From contig NZ_CP108393.1 in NCBI RefSeq assembly GCF_035961655.1, positions 2,211,001-2,275,000 on the forward strand: 64,000 nucleotides of DNA. Direction: 5' to 3'. Under the pieces are notes generated by a model. It saw only the letters and a list, made by a program, of their open reading frames with translations, ran no database searches and was not told the origin of the DNA. This document shows positions 47,201-57,001 of this stretch, piece after piece. Numbering within the stretch: the stretch's first letter is position 1; each line of letters begins with the position of its first letter. The translations under genes were made by a program, and so were the position numbers. The stretch is from Streptomyces sp. NBC_01317 (lineage in GTDB: Bacteria > Actinomycetota > Actinomycetes > Streptomycetales > Streptomycetaceae).

Positions 47201-50137
47201 CTACACAACGGACTCCCCGCGGATCACGGCGAGCACGCCATCCAGTTCGTCCGCCTTCACCAGGACATCGCGCGCTTTGGAACCCTCGCTGGGGCCGACG
47301 ATGTTCCGAGACTCCATCAGATCCATGAGCCTGCCCGCCTTGGCAAATCCGACACGCAGTTTTCGCTGGAGCATCGAGGTCGAGCCGAACTGCGTCGACA
47401 CGACCAGCTCGGCCGCCTGGCACAGCAGGTCGAGATCGTCGCCGATGTCCTCGTCGATGTCCTTCTTCTTCGCCGCGCCGACCACGACGTCCTCGCGGAA
47501 GACCGGTGCCATCTGATCCTTGCAGTGCTGGACGATCGCCGCGACCTCGTCCTCGGTCACGAAGGCGCCCTGCATACGGGTGGGCTTGTTGGCGCCCATC
47601 GGCAGGTAGAGCCCGTCCCCCTTGCCGATCAGCTTCTCGGCGCCCGGCTGGTCGAGGATGACCCGGCTGTCGGCCAGCGAGGAGGTCGAGAAGGCCAGCC
47701 GCGAGGGCACGTTCGCCTTGATCAGACCGGTCACGACGTCCACCGAGGGCCGCTGGGTGGCGAGCACCAGATGAATGCCGGCGGCGCGGGCCAGCTGGGT
47801 GATGCGGACGATGGAGTCCTCCACGTCTCGCGGCGCGACCATCATCAGGTCGGCCAGCTCGTCCACGATGACCAGGAGGTACGGGTACGGCGACAGCTCG
47901 CGCTCGCTGCCCTCGGGCAGTTTGATCTTGCCCGCCCGGACCGCCGCGTTGAAGTCGTCGATGTGCCGGTAGCCGTACGCGGCGAGGTCGTCGTACCGCA
48001 GGTCCATTTCCCGTACGACCCACTGGAGCGCCTCGGCGGCCCGCTTGGGGTTGGTGATGATGGGCGTGATCAGGTGCGGGATGCCCTCGTACGCGGTCAG
48101 CTCGACGCGCTTGGGGTCGACCAGGACCATCCGGACGTCCTCGGGGGTCGCCCGGACCATGACCGACGTGATCAGGCCGTTGATGCAGGAGGACTTTCCG
48201 GAGCCGGTGGCACCGGCGACGAGCAGGTGGGGCATCTTGGTGAGGTTCGACATCACGTAGCCGCCCTCGACGTCCTTGCCGAGCGCCACGAGCATCGGGT
48301 GGTCGTCCTCCGCGGCGTCCGCGAGGCGCAGCACGTCGCCCAGGTTGACCATCTCGCGGTCGGAGTTCGGGATCTCGATGCCGACCGCCGACTTGCCGGG
48401 AATCGGGGAGATGATCCGCACGTCGGGGCTGGCGACGGCGTAGGCGATGTTCTTGGCGAGTGCCGTGATGCGCTCGACCTTCACGGCGGGGCCGAGCTGG
48501 ACCTCGTAACGGGTGACGGTCGGGCCCCGGGTGAAGCCGGTGACGGTCGCGTCGACCTTGAACTCCATGAAGACGTTGGTGAGGGAGTGGACCACGGCGT
48601 CGTTGGCGGCGCTGCGGGTCTTGCCGGGGCCGCCGCGCTCCAGCAGGTCGAGCGAGGGCAGCGCGTACGTGATGTCCCCGCGGAGCTGGAGCTGTTCGGC
48701 GCGGGGCGGCAGCGGCCGGTCCTCGGCGGGGGCGGGCTTGGTCAGGTCGGCGACGACCGGGAGCGGCCGCCGGCCGGCACGCGCCGTCGGTACGGGCACG
48801 GAGCGCTCGGCGGGGGCCTCCCCCTCGGCGGGGTCCGGGGACCCGTCCCGGGGCCCGTCCTGAGCGTCCTGGCCCTCCTCGTCGCGCGCGTCCTGCCCGT
48901 CGCGTACGTCCTGACCTTCGCGTACGTCGTCGGCGCCCCGCTCGTCCTCCCCTGACCGCTGCCCGCGCCGGCGTGCGCCGGTCACCGAGACGCCCTGGGT
49001 GAGGTCCGCGACGAGCGGTGAGGGCGGCATCCCGTTGAGGACGGCCCCGTCCAGCGCCGCCGCCGCGGCGGCGGCCACGTCGACGGCGTCCATGGGCCGC
49101 CCCAGCCCGTTCTCCCCCGCGCCCCGGCGTCGCCGGCGGCGGGAGAGCGCCTCGGCCTCGGCCCGGTGCGGGTCGTGCGCGACCGGCGCGCTCCGGCGCG
49201 CGCCCGCCCCGCGTGCCCCGGGCGGCAGCGCCTCGCGCCACTGGTCCTCGTACCGCTCGTCGTCCTCGTACTCCCCGTCGCCGAGGTCCTCCACCACCGC
49301 CGGGGGCGGCGGGTCGACGATCCCCAGCCGGGCCCCGAGCAGCCGCAGCCGCTGCGGGATGGCGTTCACGGGGGTGGCGGTGACGACCAGCAGGCCGAAA
49401 ACGGTGAGCAGCAGGAGCAGCGGTACGGCGAGGACCTCGCCCATGGTGAAGATCAGCGGCTTGGAGGCGGCCCAGCCGATGAGCCCGCCCGCGTCCTGCA
49501 TCGCCTCGGTGCCCTCGCCGCGGCCCGGCGCGCCACACGCGATGTGGACCAGACCGAGCACCCCGAGGACGAGGGCGGACAGCCCGATGACGATCCGACC
49601 GTTGGCCTCGGGCCGCTCCGGGTACAGGATCAGCCGCACGGCGACGGCGCCCAGCAGTATCGGTACGAGCAGGTCCAGGCGGCCGAAGGCGCCGGTGACG
49701 AGCATCTCGACCAGGTCGCCGACCGGACCTTGCAGGTTCGACCACGTACCGGCCGCGATGACGAGGGAGATACCGAGGAGCAGCAGCGCCACCCCGTCCT
49801 TGCGATGGGCCGGGTCGAGCCCCTTCGCGCCGCGCCCTATGCCGCGGAAGACCGCCCCGACCCCGTGGGCCGCGCCGAGCCAGAGGGTCCGTACGAGCCA
49901 GAACACGCCCCCTGTGGGGGACGGCGCGGGTTTGGGAACGGGCCGGGCGGCCGCCTTCTTCGCGGCAGCCTTCTTCGCCGGCGCCTTCTTGGAGGGCGGG
50001 GGGTTCTTCGCGGCGGGCTTCTTCGCCGCCGTCTTCTTCGCGGGCGCCGCCTTCGCGGCGCCGGTCGTACGGCCGGCGCGCGGCTTCGCGGTGCCCGCCG
50101 TGTCCTGGGAGCCCTTGCCGGACGTACGTGAGGCCAT
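47201..50137 (-). CDS. ftsK: DNA translocase FtsK
   Basis: 978-residue DNA pump for chromosome partitioning at sporulation septa. Order: Lys/Ala/Pro-rich N-terminus, four membrane spans (about 70-240), acidic/Arg-rich linker (about 260-490), then the motor: [19 protein letters not shown] (Walker A) near 640, [24 protein letters not shown] (Walker B) near 760, and a C-terminal gamma winged helix ([29 protein letters not shown]) that reads KOPS-type polarity sequences. ATG at 50137; the frame runs upstream to 50191 but no ribosome site is evident for either. Confidence 0.96.
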   Translation of the reverse strand: MASRTSGKGSQDTAGTAKPRAGRTTGAAKAAPAKKTAAKKPAAKNPPPSKKAPAKKAAAKKAAARPVPKPAPSPTGGVFWLVRTLWLGAAHGVGAVFRGIGRGAKGLDPAHRKDGVALLLLGISLVIAAGTWSNLQGPVGDLVEMLVTGAFGRLDLLVPILLGAVAVRLILYPERPEANGRIVIGLSALVLGVLGLVHIACGAPGRGEGTEAMQDAGGLIGWAASKPLIFTMGEVLAVPLLLLLTVFGLLVVTATPVNAIPQRLRLLGARLGIVDPPPPAVVEDLGDGEYEDDERYEDQWREALPPGARGAGARRSAPVAHDPHRAEAEALSRRRRRRGAGENGLGRPMDAVDVAAAAAAALDGAVLNGMPPSPLVADLTQGVSVTGARRRGQRSGEDERGADDVREGQDVRDGQDARDEEGQDAQDGPRDGSPDPAEGEAPAERSVPVPTARAGRRPLPVVADLTKPAPAEDRPLPPRAEQLQLRGDITYALPSLDLLERGGPGKTRSAANDAVVHSLTNVFMEFKVDATVTGFTRGPTVTRYEVQLGPAVKVERITALAKNIAYAVASPDVRIISPIPGKSAVGIEIPNSDREMVNLGDVLRLADAAEDDHPMLVALGKDVEGGYVMSNLTKMPHLLVAGATGSGKSSCINGLITSVMVRATPEDVRMVLVDPKRVELTAYEGIPHLITPIITNPKRAAEALQWVVREMDLRYDDLAAYGYRHIDDFNAAVRAGKIKLPEGSERELSPYPYLLVIVDELADLMMVAPRDVEDSIVRITQLARAAGIHLVLATQRPSVDVVTGLIKANVPSRLAFSTSSLADSRVILDQPGAEKLIGKGDGLYLPMGANKPTRMQGAFVTEDEVAAIVQHCKDQMAPVFREDVVVGAAKKKDIDEDIGDDLDLLCQAAELVVSTQFGSTSMLQRKLRVGFAKAGRLMDLMESRNIVGPSEGSKARDVLVKADELDGVLAVIRGESVV

Positions 50138-50275
50138 GGTGGTGAGGTTACCGGTGTGGACGCCCGCGGACACGTGTGCCCACCGCTTCACCCGATCGTG
50201 TCGGCCGGGCCGCGGGGCCGGGCCCGTACGGCATCTGACACGCCCTCAGCCGCCGTACGAGCCGGACGGCGCAGG

Positions 50276-50944
50276 TCAGTTCTGTGAGGGGAGCGCGGCG
50301 GGACCGCTTCCGGCGCCGGGCTCCAGCGCGTCCAGCGCCCGCCGCAGGCCGGTGAGTTTGCGCTCCAGGTGCGCCGCGGTCGCCACGGCGGACGCGTCGG
50401 CGGAGTCGTCGTCCAGCTGTTTGGAGAGGGCTTCCGCCTGTTCCTCGACGGCGGCGAGCCGCGCGGACAGTTCGGCCAGCACCCCGCCGGGCTCCCTGAC
50501 CTCGCCCGCCCCGGCGAGCTGCCGTCTGAGCAGCTCGGCCTGCTCCTTCAACTGGCAGTTCTTCATGTACAGCTCGACGAACACGGACACCTTGGCGCGC
50601 AGCACCCAGGGGTCGAACGGCTTCGAGATGTAGTCCACCGCGCCCGCCGCGTATCCCCGGAAGGTGTGGTGCGGGCCGTGGTTGATCGCCGTGAGGAAGA
50701 TGATCGGGATGTCCCTGGTCCGCTCCCGGCGCTTGATGTGCGCGGCGGTCTCGAATCCGTCCATCCCCGGCATCTGGACGTCCAGCAGAATGACCGCGAA
50801 GTCGTCCGTCAGAAGCGCCTTGAGCGCTTCCTCCCCTGACGATGCCCGCACCAGCGTCTGATCGAGCGCCGAGAGAATGGCCTCCAGCGCCAGCAGATTC
50901 TCCGGCCGGTCATCGACCAGGAGGATCTTGGCCTTCTGCACCAT
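50276..50944 (-). CDS. osaB: Osmoadaptation response regulator OsaB
   Basis: 222-residue response regulator without a classical DNA-binding domain. REC: ILLVDDRPENLLALEAIL, VILLDVQMPGMDGFETA (phospho-Asp about residue 57), FLTAIN (switch Thr), DYISKPFDPWVLRAKV (Lys). The C-terminal 90 residues are coiled-coil-like (ELYMKNCQLKEQAELLRRQL, LAAVEEQAEALSKQLDDD). ATG at 50944 with AGGAGGG upstream. Lies 277 bp downstream of the hybrid kinase OsaA, same strand. In S. coelicolor osaB is needed for aerial growth under osmotic stress (established). Confidence 0.9.
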   Translation of the reverse strand: MVQKAKILLVDDRPENLLALEAILSALDQTLVRASSGEEALKALLTDDFAVILLDVQMPGMDGFETAAHIKRRERTRDIPIIFLTAINHGPHHTFRGYAAGAVDYISKPFDPWVLRAKVSVFVELYMKNCQLKEQAELLRRQLAGAGEVREPGGVLAELSARLAAVEEQAEALSKQLDDDSADASAVATAAHLERKLTGLRRALDALEPGAGSGPAALPSQN

Positions 50945-51221
50945 GGCCGCCCGCCCTCCTCGCCCCGGCATGGGGCGTCCCCTGCTCGTGGAGCTCGGAA
51001 CAGCACCGGGCGCCGTCCCAGGGGACGTCTCCGCTACGCCGTCCGTCCTTGTGCCGGTCATGGTAGCCGCACCCCGCCCGTCGCCACACCCTGTCACCGT
51101 GATGTCACTGTGCACGAATCTGAAACGTCACGGAAGACCAGAAGGTTCCCCGCATAGTGCGCCCTCACACGCCGCCAGGCACAGTCGCGCAGGACATCCT
51201 GGCGAATCGTGCACACATTGA

Positions 51222-54200
51222 TCACTTGTTGTGCATCCACTGATCCATCACCGACAGCAGATGATCCGGGTCGACCGGCTTCGTCACATAGTCGGAAGCG
51301 CCCGATTCGATGGCCTTCTCCCGGTCGCCCTTCATGGCCTTGGCCGTGAGCGCGATGATCGGCAGACCCGCGAACTGGGGCATCCTGCGGATCGCCGTCG
51401 TCGTCGCGTACCCGTCCATCTCCGGCATCATGATGTCCATCAGCACGACCGTCACGTCGTCGTGCTGCTCCAGGACTTCGATGCCCTCCCGGCCGTTCTC
51501 CGCGTACAGCACCGTCAGCCCGTGCTGCTCCAACACACTGGTCAGCGCGAAGACGTTACGGATGTCGTCGTCCACGATCAGCACCTTCTCGTGCGTGAAG
51601 GCGAACGTGCGGCGCGGCGGCGCCGCCTCCTGCCGGCCCGTGCCGGCGGCTCCCGAGGCCCAGGTCTCCGCCCGGCCGATCGGGACCCCCGAAGGCGCCG
51701 GGTAGCTCTGTCCGGTCGCCCGGCCCTGCGCCTCCTCCTCCGCGTTCTTGCGGCGGCGGCGGAACAGCGCGGCGGGCCCCGACATGTCCGGGGACAGCGG
51801 GCCGCTGTCGGGGCGCACCATCCCGACCGTCTCCGCCGCGGCGGACGCGATCGAGACCGGCGTCGACTGCGGGTCCATGCCCGCCGGGGTCAGCTGCGGA
51901 TAGCCCTGCGGGGGCAGTTCGCTGGGGTGCAGCGGCAGGTACAGCGTGAACGTCGAGCCGCGCCCCGGCTCGCTCGCCGCGTGGATCTCCCCGCCCAGCA
52001 GCCGCGCGATCTCCCGGCTGATCGACAGACCGAGGCCCGTACCGCCGTACTTGCGGCTGGTCGTGCCGTCCGCCTGCTTGAACGCCTCGAAGATCACCCG
52101 CATCTTGCCCGCCGCGATCCCGATCCCGGTGTCCGTGACGGAGAAAGCGATCAGGTCCCCGTCCGGGTCCCGCAGCGAACCGGCCTCCAGCAGCTGCTCC
52201 CTGATGGCGTCCGGCACGTCGGAACCGGCCGGCCGGATCACCAGCTCCACGGCGCCGCTGTCGGTGAACTTCACCGCGTTCGACAGCAGGTTGCGCAGCA
52301 CCTGCAACAGCCGCTGCTCGTCGGTGTGCAGCGTGGCCGGCAGCTCCGGCGAGACCCGCACCGAGAAGTCGAGCCCCTTCTCCGCGGTCAGCGGACGGAA
52401 GGTCGCCTCCACGTAGTCGACCAGCTGGACCAGCGCGATCCGGGTCGGGCTGACGTCCATCTTGCCCGCCTCGACCTTCGACAGGTCGAGGATGTCGTTG
52501 ATCAGCTGGAGCAGGTCGGAGCCCGCGCCGTGGATCGTCTCCGCGAACTCCACCTGCTTCGGCGACAGGTTCGTCTCCGCGTTGTCCGCGAGCAGCTTGG
52601 CGAGGATGAGCAGCGAGTTGAGCGGGGTACGCAGCTCGTGCGACATGTTCGCCAGGAACTCGGACTTGTAGCGCATCGAGACGGCGAGCTGCTCGGCCCG
52701 CTCCTCCAGCACCTGCCTGGCCTCTTCGATCTCGGTGTTCTTCACCTCGATGTCGCGGTTCTGCCGGGCCAGCAGCTCGGCCTTCTCCTCCAGCTCCGCG
52801 TTGGACTCCTGGAGCGCCTTCTGCCGGTTCTCCAGCTCCGCCGACCGCTCCCGCAGTTGCTCCGTCAGCTCCTGCGACTGCTTGAGGAGCACCTCCGTCT
52901 TGGAGTTGACGCTGATCGTGTTGACGCTCGTCGCGATCATCTCGGCGATCTGGTTCAGGAAGTCCCGCTGGATCTGGGTGAACGGCTGGAACGACGCCAG
53001 CTCGATCACCCCGAGGACCTTCCCCTCGAAGAGCACCGGCAGCACGATCACATGCGCCGGCGACGCCTCGCCGAGCCCGGACGAGATCTTGAGATAGCCC
53101 GGCGGCACGTTGACCTGGATCGTGCGCTTCTCCTCGGCGGCCGTGCCGATGAGCGTCTCGCCCGGCCGGAAGGCCGTGGGCATCGCGCCCGCCGAGTAGC
53201 CGTAACTGCCGCGCATGCACAGCTCGTACGAACTGTCCCTGACGGCCTCCGACCCCACCTGGGGCGCTCCGCCGGTCTGCATCGCGAGGAAGAACGCGCC
53301 GTGCTGCGCCGAGACGGCGGGGGTCAGCTCGCTCATGATCAGCGAGGCGACGTCGTCCAGGTCGCGGCGGCCCTGCATCAGTCCGGAGATCCGGGCGAGG
53401 TTGCCCTTGAGCCAGTCCTGCTCCTCGTTGGCGAGGGTCGTGTCGCGCAGGTTGGCGATCATCGTGTTGATGTTGTCCTGGAGGACCTGGATCTCGCCCG
53501 CCGCGTCCACGTCGATCTTGAGGCTGAGGTCACCACGGGTCACCGCCGTGGCCACCCCGGCGATCGCCCGCACCTGACGTGTCAGGTTCCCGGCCATCTC
53601 GTTCACCGACTCGGTGAGGTCACGCCACGTGCCGTCGACGTCCCGGACCCGGGCCTGGCCGCCCAACTGCCCGTCCGTACCCACCTCGCGCGCCACCCGC
53701 GTCACCTGGTCGGCGAACGACGACAGCTGGTCCACCATCGTGTTGATCGTGTTCTTCAGCTCCAGGATCTCGCCCCGGGCGTCGATGTCGATCTTCTTGG
53801 TGAGATCGCCCTTGGCGATGGCGGTGGTGACCGTGGCGATCTGCCGCACCTGGCCGGTCAGGTTGTCGGCCATCGAGTTCACCGACTCGGTCAGGTCCTT
53901 CCACGTACCGGAGACACCCGGCACCCTCGCCTGGCCGCCCAGCTCACCCTCCGTACCCACCTCGCGGGCGACGCGGGTCACCTCGTCCGCGAAGGACGAC
54001 AGAGTCGTCACCATCGTGTTGACGGTGTCGGCCAGCTCCGCGACCTCGCCGCGCGCCTCGACCGTCACCTTCTTCGTCAGGTCACCGTTGGCCACCGCCG
54101 AGGAGACCCGCGAGATGTTCCGCACCTGACTGGTCAGGTTGTTGGCCATCGTGTTGACGTTGTCGCTGAGGTCCTTCCAGATCCCGGTGACCCCCCGGAC

Positions 54201-56732
54201 CCGGGCCTGACCGCCGAGGATGCCCTCCGTACCCACCTCACGGGCGACCCGGGTGACCTCGTCCGCGAAGTTCAGCAGCTGGTCGACCATGGTGTTGACG
54301 GTCGTGACCAGGTCGAGGATCTCGCCCTTGGCGTCGACGGTGATCTTCTTCGACAGATCGCCCTTGGCGACCGCCGTCGTGACCTCGGCGATGTTGCGCA
54401 CCTGCGAGGTCAGGTTGTTCGCCATGAAGTTGACGGACTGGGTGAGATCCTTCCACGTACCGGACACTCCCTGGACCTCGGCCTGGCCGCCGAGCATGCC
54501 CTCGGTGCCCACCTCGCGGGCCACCCTCGTGACCTGCTCGGCGAAGTTCGACAGCTGGTCCACCATCGTGTTGAGGGTGTTCTTCAGCTCCAGGATCTCG
54601 CCGCGCGCGTCCACGTCGATCTTCTGCGACAGGTCGCCGCGCGCCACCGCCGTGGCGACCTGCGCGATGTTACGGACCTGGGCGGTCAGGTTCCCCGCCA
54701 TCCCGTTCACGGAATCCGTCAGGTCACGCCACACACCGGCGACACCCGGCACCTGCGCCTGACCGCCGAGCCGGCCGTCCGTCCCCACCTCGCGGGCGAC
54801 CCGCGTGACCTGCTCAGCGAAGGCCGACAGCTGGTCCACCATCGTGTTGATGGTGTTCTTGAGCTCCAGGATCTCGCCCCGGGCGTCCACGTCGATCTTC
54901 TGCGACAGGTCGCCCCGCGCGACCGCCGTGGTCACCTGCGCGATCTGGCGCACCTGGTCGGTCAGGTTCCCGGCCATGAAGTTGACGGAGTCCGTCAACT
55001 CCTTCCACGTACCGCTGACGCCGTCCACCCGCGCCTGGCCGCCGAGGCGGCCCTCCGTGCCCACGTCCCGCGCCATCCGCGTCACCTGGTCGGCGAACGA
55101 GGACAGCTGCGACACCATCGTGTTCACGGTGTTCTTCAGTTCGAGCATCTCGCCGGCCACGTTGACCGTGACCTTCTGCGACAGGTCACCGTTCGCGACC
55201 GCCGTCGTCACCTGCGCGATGTCCCGCACCTGGCCGGTGAGGTTACGGAACGCGGTGTTCACCGAGTCCGTCAGGTCCTTCCACGTCCCCGCCGCCCCGG
55301 GCACCTCGGCCTGGCCGCCGAGACGGCCCTCGACACCGACCTCCCGCGCGACCCGCGTCACCTCGGAACCGAACGACTGGAGCTGGTCGACCATCGTGTT
55401 GACGGTGTTCTTCAGCTCCAGCATCTCGCCCGCGACATCGACCGTGACCTTCTGCGACAGGTCACCGTTGGCCACGGCCGTCGTCACCTGCGCGATGTCC
55501 CGCACCTGCGTCGTCAGGTTCCGGAAGACCGTGTTGACCGAGTCCGTCAGGTCCTTCCACGTCCCGGCGGCCCCCGGCACCTGCGCCTGGCCGCCCAGCA
55601 CACCCGAGGCACCGACCTCGCTCGCCACCCGCGTCACTTCGTCCGCGAACGTACGGAGCGTCTCCGTCATCTGGTTGATCGTCTCGGCGAGCTGCGCCAC
55701 CTCACCGCGCGCGCTCACCGTCACCTTCTGCGACAGATCACCGTTCGCGACAGCCGTGGTGACCTCGGCGATGCCCCGCACCTGGTTGGTCAGGTTCCCC
55801 GCCATCGTGTTCACCGAGTCGGTGAGGTCCTTCCAGACCCCCGCCACCCCCGGCACGGTCGCCTGACCGCCCAGCTCACCCTCGGTGCCGACCTCCCGTG
55901 CCACGCGCGTGACCTCGGAGGAGAACGACGACAGCTGGTCCACCATCGTGTTGACGGTGTTCTTGAGCTGGAGCATCTCGCCCGCCACGTGCACCGTGAC
56001 CTTGCGGGACAGATCCCCCTTGGCCACGGCCGTCGTGACGAGAGCAATGTCACGCACCTGGGCGGTCAACCGGTACGCCATCGTGTTGACGGAATCCGTG
56101 AGGTCCTTCCAGGACCCGGACATACCGCGCACCTTGGCCTGGCCGCCGAGCTTGCCCTCCGTACCGACCTCCAGCGCGACCCGCGTCACCTCGTCGGTGA
56201 ACGCGGACAGCTGGTCGACCAGGTTGTTGACCGTACGGGCCACCTTGAGGAACTCGCCGCGCAGCGGCCGCTCCGCCCCGTCCTCGGACTGCGAGCGCAG
56301 CTCCATGCGCTGCTCCAGGTCACCCTCGGCCACCGCCGACAGCACCCGGCCCACCTCGGAGACCGGCCGCGCCAAGTCGTCCACCAGCGCGTTCGACGCG
56401 TCGATGGCCGTCGCCCAGGACCCCTCACAGGCCCCGGTCTCCAGGCGCTCCGTGAGTTTTCCCTCACGCCCCACCATGCGCCGCACCCGCGCCAGCTCAC
56501 CGGTCAGATGCAGATTCCGGTCCGCGACCTCGTTGAAGACGGCGGCGATCTCCGCCATCTCGTCGTCACCGGAGACCGTCAGCCTCTTACGGAAGTTGCC
56601 GTCACGCATCGCCACCAGGGCGGCCAGCAGTCTGTTCAGCTCCGCCGAGTCCACCTCGGTGGTCCCGTTGTTCCGGGACCGTCCGCCTTTTGCGCGCGTG
56701 TTCACGCCACGCGCCGCCACGCCAGACTCCAC
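51222..56732 (-). CDS. osaA: Hybrid sensor kinase OsaA with tandem HAMP array
   Basis: 1836-residue cytosolic hybrid histidine kinase with no membrane span or signal. Twelve HAMP-like units occupy about residues 30-1110; ten of them repeat with an exact 92-residue period (each with VGTEG-LGGQA and VAxGDLSxK). Then a GAF domain (about 1140-1290), a long coiled coil ([20 protein letters not shown] onwards), His[19 protein letters not shown] (His about 1364), HATPase ([37 protein letters not shown]), and a REC domain ([23 protein letters not shown]). GTG at 56732 with GGGAGGG 5 nt upstream. Divergent from osaC; pairs with OsaB in osmoadaptation (known system). Confidence 0.93.
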   Translation of the reverse strand: MESGVAARGVNTRAKGGRSRNNGTTEVDSAELNRLLAALVAMRDGNFRKRLTVSGDDEMAEIAAVFNEVADRNLHLTGELARVRRMVGREGKLTERLETGACEGSWATAIDASNALVDDLARPVSEVGRVLSAVAEGDLEQRMELRSQSEDGAERPLRGEFLKVARTVNNLVDQLSAFTDEVTRVALEVGTEGKLGGQAKVRGMSGSWKDLTDSVNTMAYRLTAQVRDIALVTTAVAKGDLSRKVTVHVAGEMLQLKNTVNTMVDQLSSFSSEVTRVAREVGTEGELGGQATVPGVAGVWKDLTDSVNTMAGNLTNQVRGIAEVTTAVANGDLSQKVTVSARGEVAQLAETINQMTETLRTFADEVTRVASEVGASGVLGGQAQVPGAAGTWKDLTDSVNTVFRNLTTQVRDIAQVTTAVANGDLSQKVTVDVAGEMLELKNTVNTMVDQLQSFGSEVTRVAREVGVEGRLGGQAEVPGAAGTWKDLTDSVNTAFRNLTGQVRDIAQVTTAVANGDLSQKVTVNVAGEMLELKNTVNTMVSQLSSFADQVTRMARDVGTEGRLGGQARVDGVSGTWKELTDSVNFMAGNLTDQVRQIAQVTTAVARGDLSQKIDVDARGEILELKNTINTMVDQLSAFAEQVTRVAREVGTDGRLGGQAQVPGVAGVWRDLTDSVNGMAGNLTAQVRNIAQVATAVARGDLSQKIDVDARGEILELKNTLNTMVDQLSNFAEQVTRVAREVGTEGMLGGQAEVQGVSGTWKDLTQSVNFMANNLTSQVRNIAEVTTAVAKGDLSKKITVDAKGEILDLVTTVNTMVDQLLNFADEVTRVAREVGTEGILGGQARVRGVTGIWKDLSDNVNTMANNLTSQVRNISRVSSAVANGDLTKKVTVEARGEVAELADTVNTMVTTLSSFADEVTRVAREVGTEGELGGQARVPGVSGTWKDLTESVNSMADNLTGQVRQIATVTTAIAKGDLTKKIDIDARGEILELKNTINTMVDQLSSFADQVTRVAREVGTDGQLGGQARVRDVDGTWRDLTESVNEMAGNLTRQVRAIAGVATAVTRGDLSLKIDVDAAGEIQVLQDNINTMIANLRDTTLANEEQDWLKGNLARISGLMQGRRDLDDVASLIMSELTPAVSAQHGAFFLAMQTGGAPQVGSEAVRDSSYELCMRGSYGYSAGAMPTAFRPGETLIGTAAEEKRTIQVNVPPGYLKISSGLGEASPAHVIVLPVLFEGKVLGVIELASFQPFTQIQRDFLNQIAEMIATSVNTISVNSKTEVLLKQSQELTEQLRERSAELENRQKALQESNAELEEKAELLARQNRDIEVKNTEIEEARQVLEERAEQLAVSMRYKSEFLANMSHELRTPLNSLLILAKLLADNAETNLSPKQVEFAETIHGAGSDLLQLINDILDLSKVEAGKMDVSPTRIALVQLVDYVEATFRPLTAEKGLDFSVRVSPELPATLHTDEQRLLQVLRNLLSNAVKFTDSGAVELVIRPAGSDVPDAIREQLLEAGSLRDPDGDLIAFSVTDTGIGIAAGKMRVIFEAFKQADGTTSRKYGGTGLGLSISREIARLLGGEIHAASEPGRGSTFTLYLPLHPSELPPQGYPQLTPAGMDPQSTPVSIASAAAETVGMVRPDSGPLSPDMSGPAALFRRRRKNAEEEAQGRATGQSYPAPSGVPIGRAETWASGAAGTGRQEAAPPRRTFAFTHEKVLIVDDDIRNVFALTSVLEQHGLTVLYAENGREGIEVLEQHDDVTVVLMDIMMPEMDGYATTTAIRRMPQFAGLPIIALTAKAMKGDREKAIESGASDYVTKPVDPDHLLSVMDQWMHNK
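53480..56239 (-). repeat. 276-bp x 10 coding tandem repeat (HAMP units) in osaA
   Basis: The anchor encoding LGGQA (GCCTGGCCGCC-like on the plus strand) recurs at 53653, 53929, 54205 and so on to 56137, a constant 276-bp step. Array ends are approximate. Repeats are very similar at DNA level, so recombination or gene conversion between copies is likely. Confidence 0.9.
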
Positions 56733-57001
56733 CGTGTCCCTCCCGCAGGGTTCGAACGTACTGCCCGGGCTGTCTCCAAGAGCCTGCCCAGTGTTTCACC
56801 CCGGCCCAACCAGGCCATAACAGATCGGCAGCTTCGCATAGGGTCCCCGCAACCGGGGGACGGAAACAGTTGCAACCGGCATCCGCTCGGACCGTGAAGG
56901 TAAGTAACCTGGCATCCGGCTGTCCAACCGCCCCGGTCCGCCCGGCGGGGGTGGTGTGGCGAAGGTACTACCACCGGGCACCTGGAGGGGCGGGGCCGAT
57001 C

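Noticed and set aside
47142..49745. 867-residue minus-strand frame within ftsK
   Set aside because: Out-of-frame shadow of ftsK; Arg/Gly-rich without domains.
53480..56239. Regular repeats as a CRISPR or mobile array
   Set aside because: The 276-bp units are fully coding with no unique spacers, and encode HAMP domains.
56812..56845. SigB-type promoter upstream of osaC
   Set aside because: GTTTC followed by GGCCATA after 15 bp resembles the pattern, but the -10 GGGTAT/C is not matched. Left uncalled.
51231..56897. 1888-residue plus-strand frame opposite osaA
   Set aside because: Antisense shadow of the repeated HAMP region; its His/Arg/Asp-rich repeats simply mirror osaA.
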